64,000 nucleotides of DNA from Macquaria australasica (lineage: Eukaryota; Chordata; Actinopteri; Centrarchiformes; Percichthyidae), in NCBI GenBank assembly GCA_005408345.1, contig SEMN01000001.1, forward strand, positions 682,001 to 746,000. The letters run 5' to 3'. Shown in pieces: positions 38,801 to 42,686 of the stretch. A program made the position numbers and the translations under genes. The first letter of the stretch is position 1. Every line of letters begins with the position of its first letter. The notes beneath the pieces are model-generated. The model was not told the origin of the DNA, made no database searches, and saw only the letters and a list, made by a program, of their open reading frames with translations.

Positions 38801-41800
38801 CAAAGCAACTGAAAAACATCTTATTAACTTGCCTCCCTTTGGCTTTATTTCTCAAGCTATGATAGCAAAACCCAACCTTTTGTATTCTTTACATTATTTT
38901 CTCTGAATACTTTTATCATACCCGATACAGCACAGATTACCATTTCTGTTTACCCCATTTTTTTGCTACCCAGACTTTGATTGTAAATGTATTCACTATC
39001 AGTCAGGCTCTTACTGCAGATTTTAGCTACAGGTTGTGATTGATTACCAATACTGTTAATTACAAATTAGGCTTCCACTCAGAACTGTCGTGTTTCTGCA
39101 TTCTTAGCCAACAAAAGCTGATAAAGATCTCAATTGGATCTCAGAGTTTTAGTTATTTGTGTCTTTAATTACGTCCATCTGTTGAAAGCTAAACCAAAGT
39201 GGGTTCGATAAGGGATTTGAAAGGATTTGGGTTGGATAAGTGGATTTGGTACTGGATTCAGATTCTGTTAAACGCTATCAAACCCAAACCTGCTTGCAAC
39301 ACATTTTCAATATAAAACACAGCTTTCTGTGACTGATGATGAATAAAAACATTAGGTCAAAAAATATTCTATGTATAAAACAATTCTCTCACCACATAAT
39401 TATTTCAGGAGAGTATGCAACACACACAAGTGCATACTGTATATAAATAGTTGATTAAGATCATTTTAATTATGTTGACATTTAGTAGCTCGGTCCAGTT
39501 GGGTGTAGCAGGCCTCACTCCGAGCAAAGCAAAGCTTTCTCCCCGGTTTTGTAGAAGGTCTCAGTGGAATTTTGGCACTTTGAGCAAAGCCTCACATCCA
39601 CATCCACATAGAATGGCAGAGGAGAAGGGAGCTTCAAACACTTTTTTTTTTTTCTCACACTAAATGGGACATCGTCTACAGGCTGAACACTGACTTTCCA
39701 CTCTTACCGAATGCACGGTTCTGCTTAAACAAAGATCAGGGCAGTCGTGATCCCGTTGCACCTATCCTATAAGATCCCTCTGTTCTTGTCAGCTGCGTGT
39801 GCTACAGTCTTAAAACCAATATTAATTGGCTCATAGTTACCAAGTCTGTTTGTTCTCTCAGTTGCATGTAATTTACTAGGTCCACAAAGCATTTCATTAC
39901 CACAGCAAGACAGACTATGCCTCTGTCACTGCCAGCCTACCGAAGCATAAGAAGCTTTATTTCAAACAAGGTGAATTAAATGATGAATGAAATTGTTGTT
40001 CAGTAGGTTGCTCCAATAACCCATAGGAATCAGTGTATTTGTGTTACGTTAACACATGTACAAACATATATTTCTTATTTTATATATGTCCTCTTATGTT
40101 TGTGCTTTCAATGACCATACATAGCAAACACAGGGTACTATAGAAACAACTGCGTAAAAGACAAAAATACCAACATAATAAGAGAGAGAAATGTCTGATT
40201 TATAATGAGGTGAACAGTATTCATGTCTGTTATTTTCAGTCTCCGTTTGACATATCATTAATACTGCATAGCATTTGTGTGTGTGTGTGCAATTACAGTG
40301 TGCATGTGTATGTAGGTGTGTATTGTGTGTTTTGAATTTTGCTTGTGTGTGCATTTGTCTGTTTACGTGTATCGGTGCTAAATGGCTCCCTGCCAGCCTC
40401 CCTCTCCCGTTATCGAGTGTGTTTTCTTCCATGTCATAATTCACCATGTCTTTCTGCATTCACTTGTTTCTACGAGAAGAGCATTTCATCATCAAAGCCT
40501 TCCTGTCCCATGAGATATTTGTTTTGTTTTCCACTTCACTGACAGCGAGTCGCCACCTGCAGAGCAAAGATGAGATTTGTGTAGAGTTCATCAAAGAGTA
40601 CATTGTGGATTGTAAGAACATTAATTTTATCCCCCCCCCCCCCCCCCCTTAACCTTTCATTTGAAATTATTTCAACCAGTAGTAGAGATATTTCAGGAGC
40701 ATGGCATGCAGTCAGAACTCCCACATTTTTTGTGGTTTGTTGGCACGGCAGTCTCTTAGGTATCTCTGTCCACACGTGTCATGCATTATATACCAGGAGT
40801 AGGCATTGCTAATGAAGGGTACTCTCCATCCCACACAGAGGCTTCTGTCACTTCATCAATATGATATTTTTCACTCATAGCTCATTAACCTAACCATGAA
40901 TTATGCAACCTGCATGCTGTAGTTTGTAGGAAGTAGTGGATTAGCGGGCAGTCCTGCATCAGTCCATTTAACAGCATGAACTCAGAATTTTGTTGACTGA
41001 TTTCATTTGCACATTAATAAATTCTAAATGAGAATTGGAGCAATTACACAATGTAAACACGCGGTCCCACAGAACACAAACCCCACAGTTGAACAGTAAG
41101 GAGCAGAGCCATTCACTAGCCTCCCGCTGCATCACAGACACAAACAAACGCGCACATATGTACTCCCAAACATGCAGCACACACTCACACATGTACAGAC
41201 GCGTCCTCACGCACACAACTAACAAGCAACACATTTCTGTGAAAACAAAAAGAGATCAAGGGAGTAGATAATAAGCAGAGGAAAAACTAAAGACGAGGAC
41301 AAAAAATAGAAACAAGCACAACAAGCCAGAGCATATACACAGGCTATTCATTAATGTAACAAAATTTGGCTGACATTTCTTTTAAGTAAAGGAGGTTTGT
41401 TTGTTAGGAGGCAGTAAATCCCAGATCCTGGCACCTTGTGTTTGTGATTTTAGACCTAGAGTTAGCTGTTGTGGCTTTAGGGGGGCAGAGATGGAATCTG
41501 CAGTGATCTGAGTAATTGTGAACATCTTCAGATCAGCCCCTCCAGTAACTGATTCACAAAAGCACATTCGCTGGTGTCACCTCGCTTACCTCCTGGAGAT
41601 AAGATTGCTGTGATACTGTTGTTTTAGAAGTGGAGTGATTTATTGTTGTGGCACCTTTCGCAGGCCGATCCTATTAGACAGGTAATCTCATTCCTTGCTC
41701 AGACTGTACAATACAGAAAGGTTTGTAAAATAACGCACACATTCAAGCGAGAACTACATACTTCCAGTGATTTGGCAGCACTACTTTGTCCAGAGAATAA

Positions 41801-42686
41801 AGTCACAGTATGTTAACTCAAATCCCTTTCTTAACTCTCTCATCTCTCTGCTTGTTGTCCCATTAAAACATACTATTGGTCACTCAAATTATTTTAAACT
41901 GATTTAAAAAGATGTGTTATTTCTGTCTTTGTCATTTTCTTTTCAGCATACAGCTGGGAGTCTTCCTGTCAGACATCGAGCTGGTTGTCACCATCACGCC
42001 TGCGTCCACCAGAGGTGGGATCCCATTACGACCTCAGTGACACCCAACAGAACATCAGACGAGGAGGCAGCACGAGGTCTCTCCAGCTGGACTACAGAGT
42101 GATGGGCTACGGCGGTGACAGGGGCCGAGAGCGAGTACGGGAGACCGAGAGGAGGGCCTTCCATTGGGAGAGGAATCAGTCGGGTGAGTGGGAGAGGAAA
42201 TGCATCCTGGATGACAGGGAAGCAAAGAACACAGGCAACAGCAGCAGAGACACGGGGGCACGCCAGGACCACAGAGATCGTCAGCAGTTGCACGGCCGTG
42301 ACAGCTGTGAAGACAGCTCCTCACCTGTTTACGAGGAATACCGAGAGTCCGGCCATGACCCAGAGAAAAATGAAGACACAGAGAGCCTTTATGACACTCT
42401 ACCCCCAACCCGACCAGCCTACGAAGGATACCCGTCAAGCCCCCCAGGCATCCACCTGCACCCGGCTCAACTTCTGCCCCCACTCAGGGCGTGGGACTTA
42501 CAGACAGGGGAGTGGAGGGGATCGCAGGAGGATCGCGCAGTGCTCGGCTCCAGCAGTCTGGCAGGTTCCGGGGACGAGCTAGAGAGACTACTGAACCTGG
42601 TGTCGCTCAGAGCCAGGAGAGCCACCCGAATAAACAGATCCTCTACCAGATCTGAACCCCCAACAGGCTGGGATGGATTTAAATGA
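926..42686 (+). CDS. fat3: FAT-family atypical cadherin (FAT3-like), 44 exons, 5' end outside window
   Basis: Giant type I membrane protein of the FAT1/2/3 group. Members act at cell contacts in planar polarity, neurite patterning and actin control. The 44 exons join into 3,510 residues plus stop with no frame break. Layout: end of one cadherin repeat, 23 more cadherin repeats (R1-R23 below), a spacer, EGF1, laminin G, EGF2-EGF4, one transmembrane helix and a tail of about 520 residues. FAT3 is preferred because there are four EGF modules (I recall five in FAT1 and two in FAT2). The tail also carries CSVAPNLP and ASIVTVIRLVND, close to FAT3 as I remember it, and an mtnr1b-like gene follows. 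If the protein has 33 repeats, exon 1 here begins in repeat 10. The teleost paralogue (a or b) is unresolved. The C-terminal half of the tail is divergent. Confidence 0.9.
1362..2513 (-). mobile_element. 5'-truncated non-LTR retrotransposon (LINE) inserted in fat3 intron
   Basis: It is flanked by perfect 11-bp copies of GGCAATAAATA (1351-1361 and 2514-2524). On the minus strand its 3' end is a GGAT-type simple tail at 1362-1380. Next to the tail lies a common teleost LINE end, the reverse complement of TTCTTCCGCTTATCCGGGGC. The RT reading frame enters at about 2470, so most of the element is missing. I place it with CR1/Rex/L2-like teleost LINEs from memory; the clade is unresolved. It is antisense to fat3. 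Confidence 0.85.
1495..2470 (-). pseudogene. LINE reverse transcriptase, C-terminal fragment
   Basis: An open frame of about 320 residues, readable from EKAFDCVPRGVLL onward. It contains the CPLSPILFV motif, the catalytic box as LLFADDVVLLA, the FKYLGVLFTSDG segment and the C-terminal GRRPRGRPRTRWRDYISHLA. The polymerase N-terminus and endonuclease are absent, so it cannot act alone. The frame has stayed open, suggesting a fairly recent insertion. Confidence 0.88.
2525..2596 (+). tRNA. tRNA-Thr (CGT)-like sequence
   Basis: 72 nt fold as a full cloverleaf. The acceptor stem GGCGTGG pairs perfectly with CCACGCC. The anticodon stem TTGGT/ACCAA holds the loop TTCGTAA (anticodon CGT at 2557-2559). 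The T stem ATGGG/CCCAT holds TTCGACC. A box TGGCCAAGTGG and B box GGTTCGACCCC are intact. There is no T-run terminator just downstream, and likely target duplications flank a larger unit. It may therefore be the head of a tRNA-derived SINE rather than a working tRNA gene. Confidence 0.7.
2525..2735 (+). mobile_element. Possible tRNA-Thr-derived SINE
   Basis: A tRNA-like head (2525-2596) is followed by a body of about 140 nt that I do not recognise, ending near GGATGTAAAGAAA. GCAATAAATA directly precedes the head and GCAATAAGTA (2736-2745) directly follows the body, 9 of 10 identical. That is what a retroposed SINE leaves. The LINE on its left shares the same target sequence. Confidence 0.5.
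2748..3813. other. fat3 intron remainder, no feature seen
   Basis: AT-rich intron sequence between the SINE-like unit and exon 2. Open frames here are short and have no recognisable protein features. Nothing else was found. Confidence 0.5.
3814..4024 (+). CDS. fat3: fat3 exon 2: end of R1, start of R2
   Basis: Follows TTAG at 3810-3813; donor gtaagc at 4025; starts in phase 0 and ends in phase 1. It reads IKAEDSGDPPLWSTVKLHVE then WIRKPVPSPLPLLF. This is the FAT-type linker without the usual DxNDN calcium motif. The following repeat opens with YNFSISETAAV and ends VWFNII. FAT1 has a very similar segment as I recall it. Confidence 0.88.
4025..7103. other. Large fat3 intron, simple sequence only
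   Basis: 3.1 kb without recognisable coding sequence. It holds poly-T and poly-A runs (5140-5149, 6085-6100) and an A-rich patch at 6595-6604. I see no transposon ends or RNA genes. Confidence 0.5.
7104..7240 (+). CDS. fat3: fat3 exon 3: middle of R2
   Basis: Acceptor TCCAG at 7099-7103; donor gtacac at 7241; phase 1 in, phase 0 out. It encodes the second half of a cadherin repeat: GTLVVAKPLDAE, then YNMTIQVTDGTNF. The preceding intron is 3.1 kb. Confidence 0.88.
7830..8105 (+). CDS. fat3: fat3 exon 4: end of R2, most of R3
   Basis: Acceptor CTCAG at 7825-7829; donor gtgagt at 8106; phase 0 at both ends, 92 residues. Linker DSNDNPPVF is followed by a new repeat with YDVSVSEDVP, RASDMDERARLSFSIYG, a GTGVVYTTDRLDYE segment and HILTIM. 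Confidence 0.9.
8299..8509 (+). CDS. fat3: fat3 exon 5: end of R3, first half of R4
   Basis: Acceptor TCCAG at 8294-8298; donor gtatgt at 8510; phase 0 in, phase 1 out. VKDQEFPFNRDLARILV and the linker DSNDNIPYF close one repeat. YDAVAYESSPIGTSVLQVTA and DKDNGINGQLTYT open the next. Confidence 0.9.
8659..8873 (+). CDS. fat3: fat3 exon 6: second half of R4
   Basis: Acceptor TTCAG at 8654-8658; donor gtaaag at 8874; phase 1 in, phase 0 out. It contains FGIDNATGLIFIARDLDL and RVTDSGFPP, then the linker SDFSNPKF, which lacks the DxNDN calcium motif. The next repeat starts with SQKEYQAE. Confidence 0.9.
9088..9246 (+). CDS. fat3: fat3 exon 7: first half of R5
   Basis: Acceptor TACAG at 9083-9087; phase 0 at both ends, 53 residues. 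It reads IMENSTIGTHVTTVSA and then TGVISTRKLLDFE. The donor is the weak sequence gttcgt at 9247. That junction is preferred because LDFE followed by QTTSYF in exon 8 restores the usual LDYE motif. Confidence 0.82.
9379..9500 (+). CDS. fat3: fat3 exon 8: end of R5
   Basis: Acceptor GGCAG at 9374-9378; donor gtatca at 9501; phase 0 in, phase 2 out. QTTSYFLVVHALSMAG and the calcium linker DVNDSPPVF end the repeat. The next intron is short, 154 bp. Confidence 0.88.
9655..9837 (+). CDS. fat3: fat3 exon 9: first part of R6
   Basis: Acceptor AACAG at 9650-9654; donor gtaggt at 9838; phase 2 at both ends. YVGAISEAAPVNSVVLGED is very close to the FAT1/FAT3 segment as I recall it. It is followed by QATDRDRNHNALLVFQIVDE and FFSVDSGTGSIR. 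Confidence 0.92.
9980..10094 (+). CDS. fat3: fat3 exon 10: end part of R6
   Basis: Acceptor TTTAG at 9975-9979; donor gtatgt at 10095; phase 2 in, phase 0 out. It carries RTIASLDYETFSEFVF and RVHVRDSGQPP, the last strands of the repeat opened in exon 9. Confidence 0.88.
10209..10490 (+). CDS. fat3: fat3 exon 11: end of R6, most of R7
   Basis: Acceptor CTTAG at 10204-10208; donor gtaagt at 10491; phase 0 at both ends, 94 residues. Linker VININDSPPKL comes first. The next repeat holds VEVLRVEAFDPDM, a longer loop rich in Asp, Ser and Pro, and YFSVERYTGVVTV. Confidence 0.9.
10926..11276 (+). CDS. fat3: fat3 exon 12: end of R7, most of R8
   Basis: Acceptor TTAAG at 10921-10925; donor gtgggt at 11277; phase 0 at both ends, 117 residues. 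VWDGRFSSMASVTVLV is followed by the non-calcium linker EAIDSGLLF. Then come IPENIPNVTLVAVVN, RLNEPLKYTLLNPGGRF and TTGVPFDREE, all strongly FAT-like. Confidence 0.9.
11983..12156 (+). CDS. fat3: fat3 exon 13: end of R8, first half of R9
   Basis: Acceptor TCTAG at 11978-11982; donor gtgaga at 12157; phase 0 at both ends. Linker VEDVNDNAPEF leads into a repeat with YYAAVQVEAEPGSAIF and AIDRDYGLNGEVTYSL. Confidence 0.9.
12289..12819 (+). CDS. fat3: fat3 exon 14: end of R9, all of R10, start of R11
   Basis: Acceptor TGCAG at 12284-12288; donor gtgtgt at 12820; phase 0 at both ends, 177 residues. It is one of the largest cadherin exons here. It closes one repeat with the reduced linker NKAMPVF and contains a complete repeat ending DVNDNPPLF. 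It starts another with NTSYSSVLAENSMIGTTVLQ. Confidence 0.92.
13804..14168 (+). CDS. fat3: fat3 exon 15: rest of R11, start of R12
   Basis: Acceptor TGTAG at 13799-13803; donor gtaaga at 14169; phase 0 in, phase 2 out. VFAQDQDSEKNAVVSYQI, a FTARLLDYELIQRYNF segment and the linker DTNDNPPNF are clear. The next repeat begins YEAFVSELAPRGHFVT. Confidence 0.9.
14521..14674 (+). CDS. fat3: fat3 exon 16: middle of R12
   Basis: Acceptor TTCAG at 14516-14520; donor gtgaga at 14675; phase 2 in, phase 0 out. RYSILSGNEKMTFMMEPDTG and YQLNVSVSDGVFTNTAQ match the FAT pattern (YSILSGN, VSVSDG). Confidence 0.9.
15252..15359 (+). CDS. fat3: fat3 exon 17: end of R12, start of R13
   Basis: Acceptor CCCAG at 15247-15251; donor gtaagt at 15360; phase 0 at both ends, 36 residues. 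VVVRVLGANLYSPVF is a linker without the DxNDN motif. RFYLAEVQENAPPGSKVIQ opens the next repeat. Confidence 0.88.
15495..15678 (+). CDS. fat3: fat3 exon 18: main part of R13
   Basis: Acceptor TCCAG at 15490-15494; donor gtatta at 15679; phase 0 in, phase 1 out. VRATDEDSGLFGQITYSF, FTIDADGFISTVQKLDRE and the start of the ALDGGG motif are visible. Confidence 0.9.
16042..16262 (+). CDS. fat3: fat3 exon 19: end of R13, first half of R14
   Basis: Acceptor TCCAG at 16037-16041; donor gttagt at 16263; phase 1 in, phase 0 out. GRASFCTVRVVLADENDNAP is the linker region with the FAT-typical SFCTV. The next repeat carries NVAKGSLVTQIQATDPDAG and SNGRITYSL. Confidence 0.9.
16794..17246 (+). CDS. fat3: fat3 exon 20: end of R14, most of R15
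   Basis: Acceptor TCCAG at 16789-16793; donor gttggt at 17247; phase 0 at both ends, 151 residues. FFVKATDCGSPAKHSLVSAF leads to HVVPPDAFVPSF, a linker without DxNDN. Then come YSFTIPEDTAVGTALG and LVERETGLIRLIKPLDYEQF. Confidence 0.9.
17509..17643 (+). CDS. fat3: fat3 exon 21: end of R15, start of R16
   Basis: Acceptor TGCAG at 17504-17508; donor gtgtgt at 17644; phase 0 at both ends, 45 residues. Linker ILDVNDNKPVF, then YVATVMEGMPLGTRVVQVRA and LDPDWGSNGQ. Confidence 0.9.
17776..18169 (+). CDS. fat3: fat3 exon 22: rest of R16, first part of R17
   Basis: Acceptor TGCAG at 17771-17775; donor gtgagg at 18170; phase 0 in, phase 1 out. It has SKTGWITTVSQMDHEACSSY, VVASDLGELQSLSSTTVV and the linker DVNDNPPRF. 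The next repeat starts ELYRGAVKESDPLGEVVAVL. Confidence 0.92.
18271..18812 (+). repeat. Imperfect direct repeat in fat3 intron
   Basis: A segment around GGCCTAATGG followed by TATTAAAGGTCAAATTT (18274-18309) recurs about 500 bp later (18774-18808). The second copy reads GGCCTAATGG, then TATTAAAAGGTCAGATTT. It may be a decayed local duplication or two copies of one repeat. Confidence 0.4.
19072..19268 (+). CDS. fat3: fat3 exon 23: end of R17
   Basis: Acceptor TCCAG at 19067-19071; donor gtcagg at 19269; phase 1 in, phase 0 out. GGNPRGVFGLALVQGEWKVY, SGLLDREQQDWYLLNITASD and DANDNSPIC, with the FAT-typical Cys after the linker. Confidence 0.92.
20355..20740 (+). repeat. Degenerate AGT/AGC trinucleotide tract
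   Basis: About 385 bp of imperfect GTA/AGT/AGC triplets in a fat3 intron. It produces spurious open frames rich in Thr, Ile and Ser (minus strand) or Val (plus strand). A smaller tract of the same type lies at 23195-23276 in a later intron. Confidence 0.7.
20773..21107. mobile_element. Percomorph interspersed repeat, inverted-repeat type
   Basis: It begins GATGCAACTAACAATTG and ends near ATTAGTTAATCAACTAATCA then CGGCTCTAAA. The ends are partly complementary inward. I recognise the family from memory as very abundant in percomorph genomes: CAACTAACGATTATTTTCATT and, inside, TGTTTGGTCTATAAAATGTC. This copy is diverged and non-coding. Confidence 0.65.
21438..21591 (+). CDS. fat3: fat3 exon 24: first half of R18
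   Basis: Acceptor GCCAG at 21433-21437; donor gtacat at 21592; phase 0 in, phase 1 out. AVYSASFPEDIPTNKGILTV, ATDADSGSSAEIQYSLFG and FYMDANT. The 2.2 kb intron before it is full of repeats. The intron after it is only 89 bp. Confidence 0.9.
21681..21914 (+). CDS. fat3: fat3 exon 25: end of R18, start of R19
   Basis: Acceptor CCAAG at 21676-21680; donor gtaagc at 21915; phase 1 at both ends. GELRTATVMDRE, ATDGGGLFCRSDISLKVL and the linker DVNDNAPSF. The next repeat opens YLASVYENAAPKALLTRLQA. Confidence 0.9.
22200..22378 (+). CDS. fat3: fat3 exon 26: middle of R19
   Basis: Acceptor TCCAG at 22195-22199; donor gttggt at 22379; phase 1 in, phase 0 out. GLNRTVVYSLVDSVSGFFSI, a GSLDRESRDSYRVRVQATDQ segment, then ALSSQ. 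Confidence 0.9.
23195..23276 (+). repeat. AGC/AGT trinucleotide tract
   Basis: 82 bp of imperfect GTAGC/AGCAGT triplets in the intron before exon 27, similar in make-up to 20355-20740. Confidence 0.6.
23703..23916 (+). CDS. fat3: fat3 exon 27: end of R19, first part of R20
   Basis: Acceptor CTCAG at 23698-23702; donor gtgagc at 23917; phase 0 in, phase 1 out. VDLTILVLDVNDNAPVFQRR, EDVAVGTEVLRVLATSVDIG and FTIDRNLG closely follow the FAT pattern. The next intron is 82 bp. Confidence 0.92.
23999..24213 (+). CDS. fat3: fat3 exon 28: end of R20, start of R21
   Basis: Acceptor TTTAG at 23994-23998; donor gtaaca at 24214; phase 1 in, phase 0 out. GSISVADDLDFEVCKDYYLT, EAWDSGNPPLST, the linker DVNDNAPAF and IYNVLVSEDASVG. 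This block is among the best conserved FAT3-like stretches in the window. Confidence 0.93.
24300..24437 (+). CDS. fat3: fat3 exon 29: middle of R21
   Basis: Acceptor TCTAG at 24295-24299; donor gtaagg at 24438; phase 0 at both ends, 46 residues. VLAEDLDSQVNGRITYSILK, then FWIDPVTGLLKVNKRLDREL. Confidence 0.92.
24638..24781 (+). CDS. fat3: fat3 exon 30: end of R21, start of R22
   Basis: Acceptor TCTAG at 24633-24637; donor gtaact at 24782; phase 0 at both ends, 48 residues. VSRYSLSVQAFDSGSPAMSS and DVNDNPPVFTPPNSTAVIQ. Confidence 0.92.
24874..25071 (+). CDS. fat3: fat3 exon 31: main part of R22
   Basis: Acceptor TCAAG at 24869-24873; donor gttagc at 25072; phase 0 at both ends, 66 residues. 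LNQDAGITLLKLSVSDKDSP and RNGPPFEFRVVSGNEGNFF give a strong family match. Confidence 0.92.
25626..25903 (+). CDS. fat3: fat3 exon 32: end of R22, most of the last cadherin repeat R23
   Basis: Acceptor CTTAG at 25621-25625; donor gtacac at 25904; phase 0 in, phase 2 out. ASDSGKPSLTSSSWIFLRVI, then a linker without DxNDN and SPLEIFIVTVTDTFQGGPIG. IYATDRDPNDVLSF corresponds to the HATDQDVYDTL segment of FAT1 as I recall it. A CA microsatellite follows at 25940-25970. Confidence 0.9.
25940..25970 (+). repeat. CA microsatellite
   Basis: About 15 uninterrupted CA units, 36 bp downstream of a fat3 exon donor. Confidence 0.95.
26051..26613 (+). CDS. fat3: fat3 exon 33: end of R23 and membrane-side spacer before EGF1
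   Basis: Acceptor CTCAG at 26046-26050; donor gtgagc at 26614; phase 2 in, phase 1 out, about 187 residues. YQMNATVSDGRFAVIADVSV ends the last cadherin repeat. The FAT-typical spacer follows: LTLRFSSLSPEDLLGRYLSQ, a Cys-containing block (CSGELECGDRVCEQTLVMEG) and RVSLVSPRFSPKETCTCPG. Confidence 0.92.
26930..27061 (+). CDS. fat3: fat3 exon 34: first EGF-like module
   Basis: Acceptor AATAG at 26925-26929; donor gtatga at 27062; phase 1 at both ends, so frame-neutral. Six cysteines in GGTCPTPVELCEGQSCPADM and QCVRSG through CQCQPERLDECAG form the EGF-like module that precedes laminin G in FAT proteins. The intron before it (26614-26929) holds no recognisable feature. Confidence 0.9.
27232..27389 (+). 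CDS. fat3: fat3 exon 35: first half of laminin-G domain
   Basis: Acceptor TGCAG at 27227-27231; donor gtaaac at 27390; phase 1 in, phase 0 out. SLSFSGNSYIKYRVTESGQS, MRLGLRIRTLQRRGVIMFTR. This is the N-terminal beta sandwich of a laminin-G domain. Confidence 0.92.
27493..28003 (+). CDS. fat3: fat3 exon 36: second half of laminin G and start of EGF2
   Basis: Acceptor TCCAG at 27488-27492; phase 0 in, phase 1 out. IEGGRLWFQLDCD, NDGLWHAVALELTWNYTLLS, FFFGAQV and GFQGCLGSLMLNGNELPLQN are laminin-G hallmarks. A Gly/Pro/Arg-rich insertion of about 30 residues (roughly 27724-27810) sits in a surface loop. EGF2 begins DPCVSQPCLNGAICSS. The donor gtctgt at 28004 is weak but required to keep frame with exon 37. 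Confidence 0.9.
28322..28475 (+). CDS. fat3: fat3 exon 37: end of EGF2 and EGF3
   Basis: Acceptor AACAG at 28317-28321; donor gtaagc at 28476; phase 1 in, phase 2 out. FTCSCIAGFTGGRCE ends EGF2. CMPNPCQNGGDCKPVGSAFL and CGCPRGLGGL form EGF3, whose last cysteine codon starts exon 38. Confidence 0.9.
28687..28728 (+). repeat. CA microsatellite
   Basis: 21 uninterrupted AC units in the 1.6 kb intron 28476-30049. The rest of that intron is AT-rich with no recognisable element apart from the GT tract at 29766. Confidence 0.95.
29766..29802 (+). repeat. GT microsatellite with short GA tail
   Basis: About 15 TG units (29766-29795) followed by a few GA units, in the intron before the calcium-binding EGF exon. 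Confidence 0.95.
30050..30206 (+). CDS. fat3: fat3 exon 38: calcium-binding EGF4
   Basis: Acceptor TGCAG at 30045-30049; donor gtatag at 30207; phase 2 in, phase 0 out. DEDVNECDQDGCGNGGDCVN, then FGSFYCNCSEGYEGQFC. The DVNEC start and the aromatic in GSFYC are the calcium-binding EGF signature. An acidic stalk (DDQTPVDPGDDTQ) follows before the membrane. Confidence 0.92.
30207..31340. other. fat3 intron before the transmembrane exon, no feature seen
   Basis: 1.1 kb of AT-rich intron. Only small T-runs (30667-30674, 30681-30687) stand out. No coding or RNA feature is recognisable. Confidence 0.5.
31341..31757 (+). CDS. fat3: fat3 exon 39: transmembrane helix and proximal tail
   Basis: Acceptor TCCAG at 31336-31340; donor gtatgc at 31758; phase 0 at both ends, 139 residues. 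EPLSYVGPGEIIGIG leads into a 22-residue hydrophobic helix (about 31374-31439), then RKKIKFRK as a cytoplasmic stop-transfer. PPQVMVRPTAHSP matches the conserved PPQVPVRP block of FAT1/FAT3 tails. Confidence 0.93.
32594..33025. mobile_element. Percomorph MITE with ~50-bp inverted ends
   Basis: It starts GTTAAAGGATAAGGCTGG. Arm 32609-32659 and the reverse complement of 32975-33025 align along about 50 bp, sharing TATTGTCAA, AAATCC and AAAAGACC. I recognise the family from memory as common in percomorph fishes. The right end is 37 bp before exon 40 of fat3. Confidence 0.7.
33062..33317 (+). CDS. fat3: fat3 exon 40: tail block with CSVAPNLP and charged extension
   Basis: Acceptor TACAG at 33057-33061; donor gtaaga at 33318; phase 0 in, phase 1 out. 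RRGIAVCSVAPNLPSAS is a conserved tail motif. It starts FSSFLSD, which fits the WAVE-complex binding consensus (hydrophobic-x-S/T-F-x-x). After it comes an Arg/Glu-rich stretch (EEGLERVRHEREEQWGQRAF) that I do not recognise from other FAT3 tails. Confidence 0.9.
33318..37379. other. Largest fat3 intron, no gene seen
   Basis: 4.1 kb. It holds an imperfect CA stretch at 33336-33370, a TTAA/ATTA-rich patch at 34920-34951 and a T-run at 35282-35299. Open frames such as those near 34592 and 36607 have no recognisable domains. I see no clear transposon ends. Confidence 0.5.
37380..37478 (+). CDS. fat3: fat3 exon 41: Ser-rich tail cassette, 99 nt
   Basis: Acceptor ATCAG at 37375-37379; donor gtaaga at 37479; phase 1 at both ends, so it can be skipped without frameshift. 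DVSELADEVACLSDSTSEEH and SLSSYTSESFDDN match the FAT3 SLSSFQSDSGDDN segment as I recall it. Confidence 0.88.
37850..38008 (+). repeat. 55-bp minisatellite, about 2.9 copies
   Basis: A unit with TATAGCGTGTCTTTTTCCCA, then ATAACTCAATACCATTAACT and CTTTCCTTGAATTC repeats at a spacing of exactly 55 bp (TATAGC at 37861, 37916 and 37971). Copies are nearly identical, so it is recent. It lies between two tail cassette exons. Confidence 0.9.
38185..38214 (+). repeat. CA microsatellite
   Basis: About 15 AC units with one G interruption, in the intron before the ASIVTVI exon. Confidence 0.9.
38404..38463 (+). CDS. fat3: fat3 exon 42: ASIVTVI cassette, 60 nt
   Basis: Acceptor CCCAG at 38399-38403; donor gtatga at 38464; phase 1 at both ends. 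It encodes ASIVTVIRLVNDAVDNIESE. This is nearly the FAT3 segment as I recall it and is the best single-exon argument for FAT3. Confidence 0.9.
38750..38788 (+). CDS. fat3: fat3 exon 43: 39-nt cassette exon
   Basis: Acceptor TGTAG at 38745-38749; donor gtgagt at 38789; phase 1 at both ends. It encodes about 13 residues (VSNIDKEQRRNSP). A CT-rich tract precedes it, with TGC at 38728-38730. That is the kind of context seen at neuronally regulated small exons. It corresponds to the EVSVMDQ region of FAT3. Confidence 0.85.
38789..41946. other. Last large fat3 intron, simple repeats only
   Basis: 3.2 kb before the final exon. It contains an 18-base C homopolymer (40631-40648) and a loose GT-rich stretch near 40270-40360. 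Open frames here are short and not protein-like. Confidence 0.5.
40631..40648 (+). repeat. Poly-C run of 18
   Basis: Eighteen consecutive C residues. It is a likely site of length variation and of sequencing error. Confidence 0.95.
41947..42686 (+). CDS. fat3: fat3 exon 44: last coding exon, divergent C-terminus
   Basis: Acceptor TTCAG at 41942-41946; stop TGA at 42684-42686; about 246 residues. It begins AYSWESSCQTSSWLSPSRLR, corresponding to AYHWDTSDWMPGARLS of FAT3. The next stretch, STRSLQLDYRVMGYGG, corresponds to STRELESDYYLGGYD. After that it becomes Arg/Glu/Asp-rich and loses recognisable homology until TLPPTRPAYEGYPSSPP. It ends PPTGWDGFK, which lacks a C-terminal PDZ-binding motif. 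Confidence 0.9.

Noticed and set aside
42055..42483. Frames overlapping the last fat3 exon on both strands
   Set aside because: They are shadows of the GC-rich coding exon; the fat3 frame has homology and correct splicing.
926..42686. Assignment to FAT1 (neighbour MTNR1A)
   Set aside because: Four EGF modules, the ASIVTVI tail block and an MTNR1B-like N-terminus next door favour FAT3. A phylogeny would settle it.
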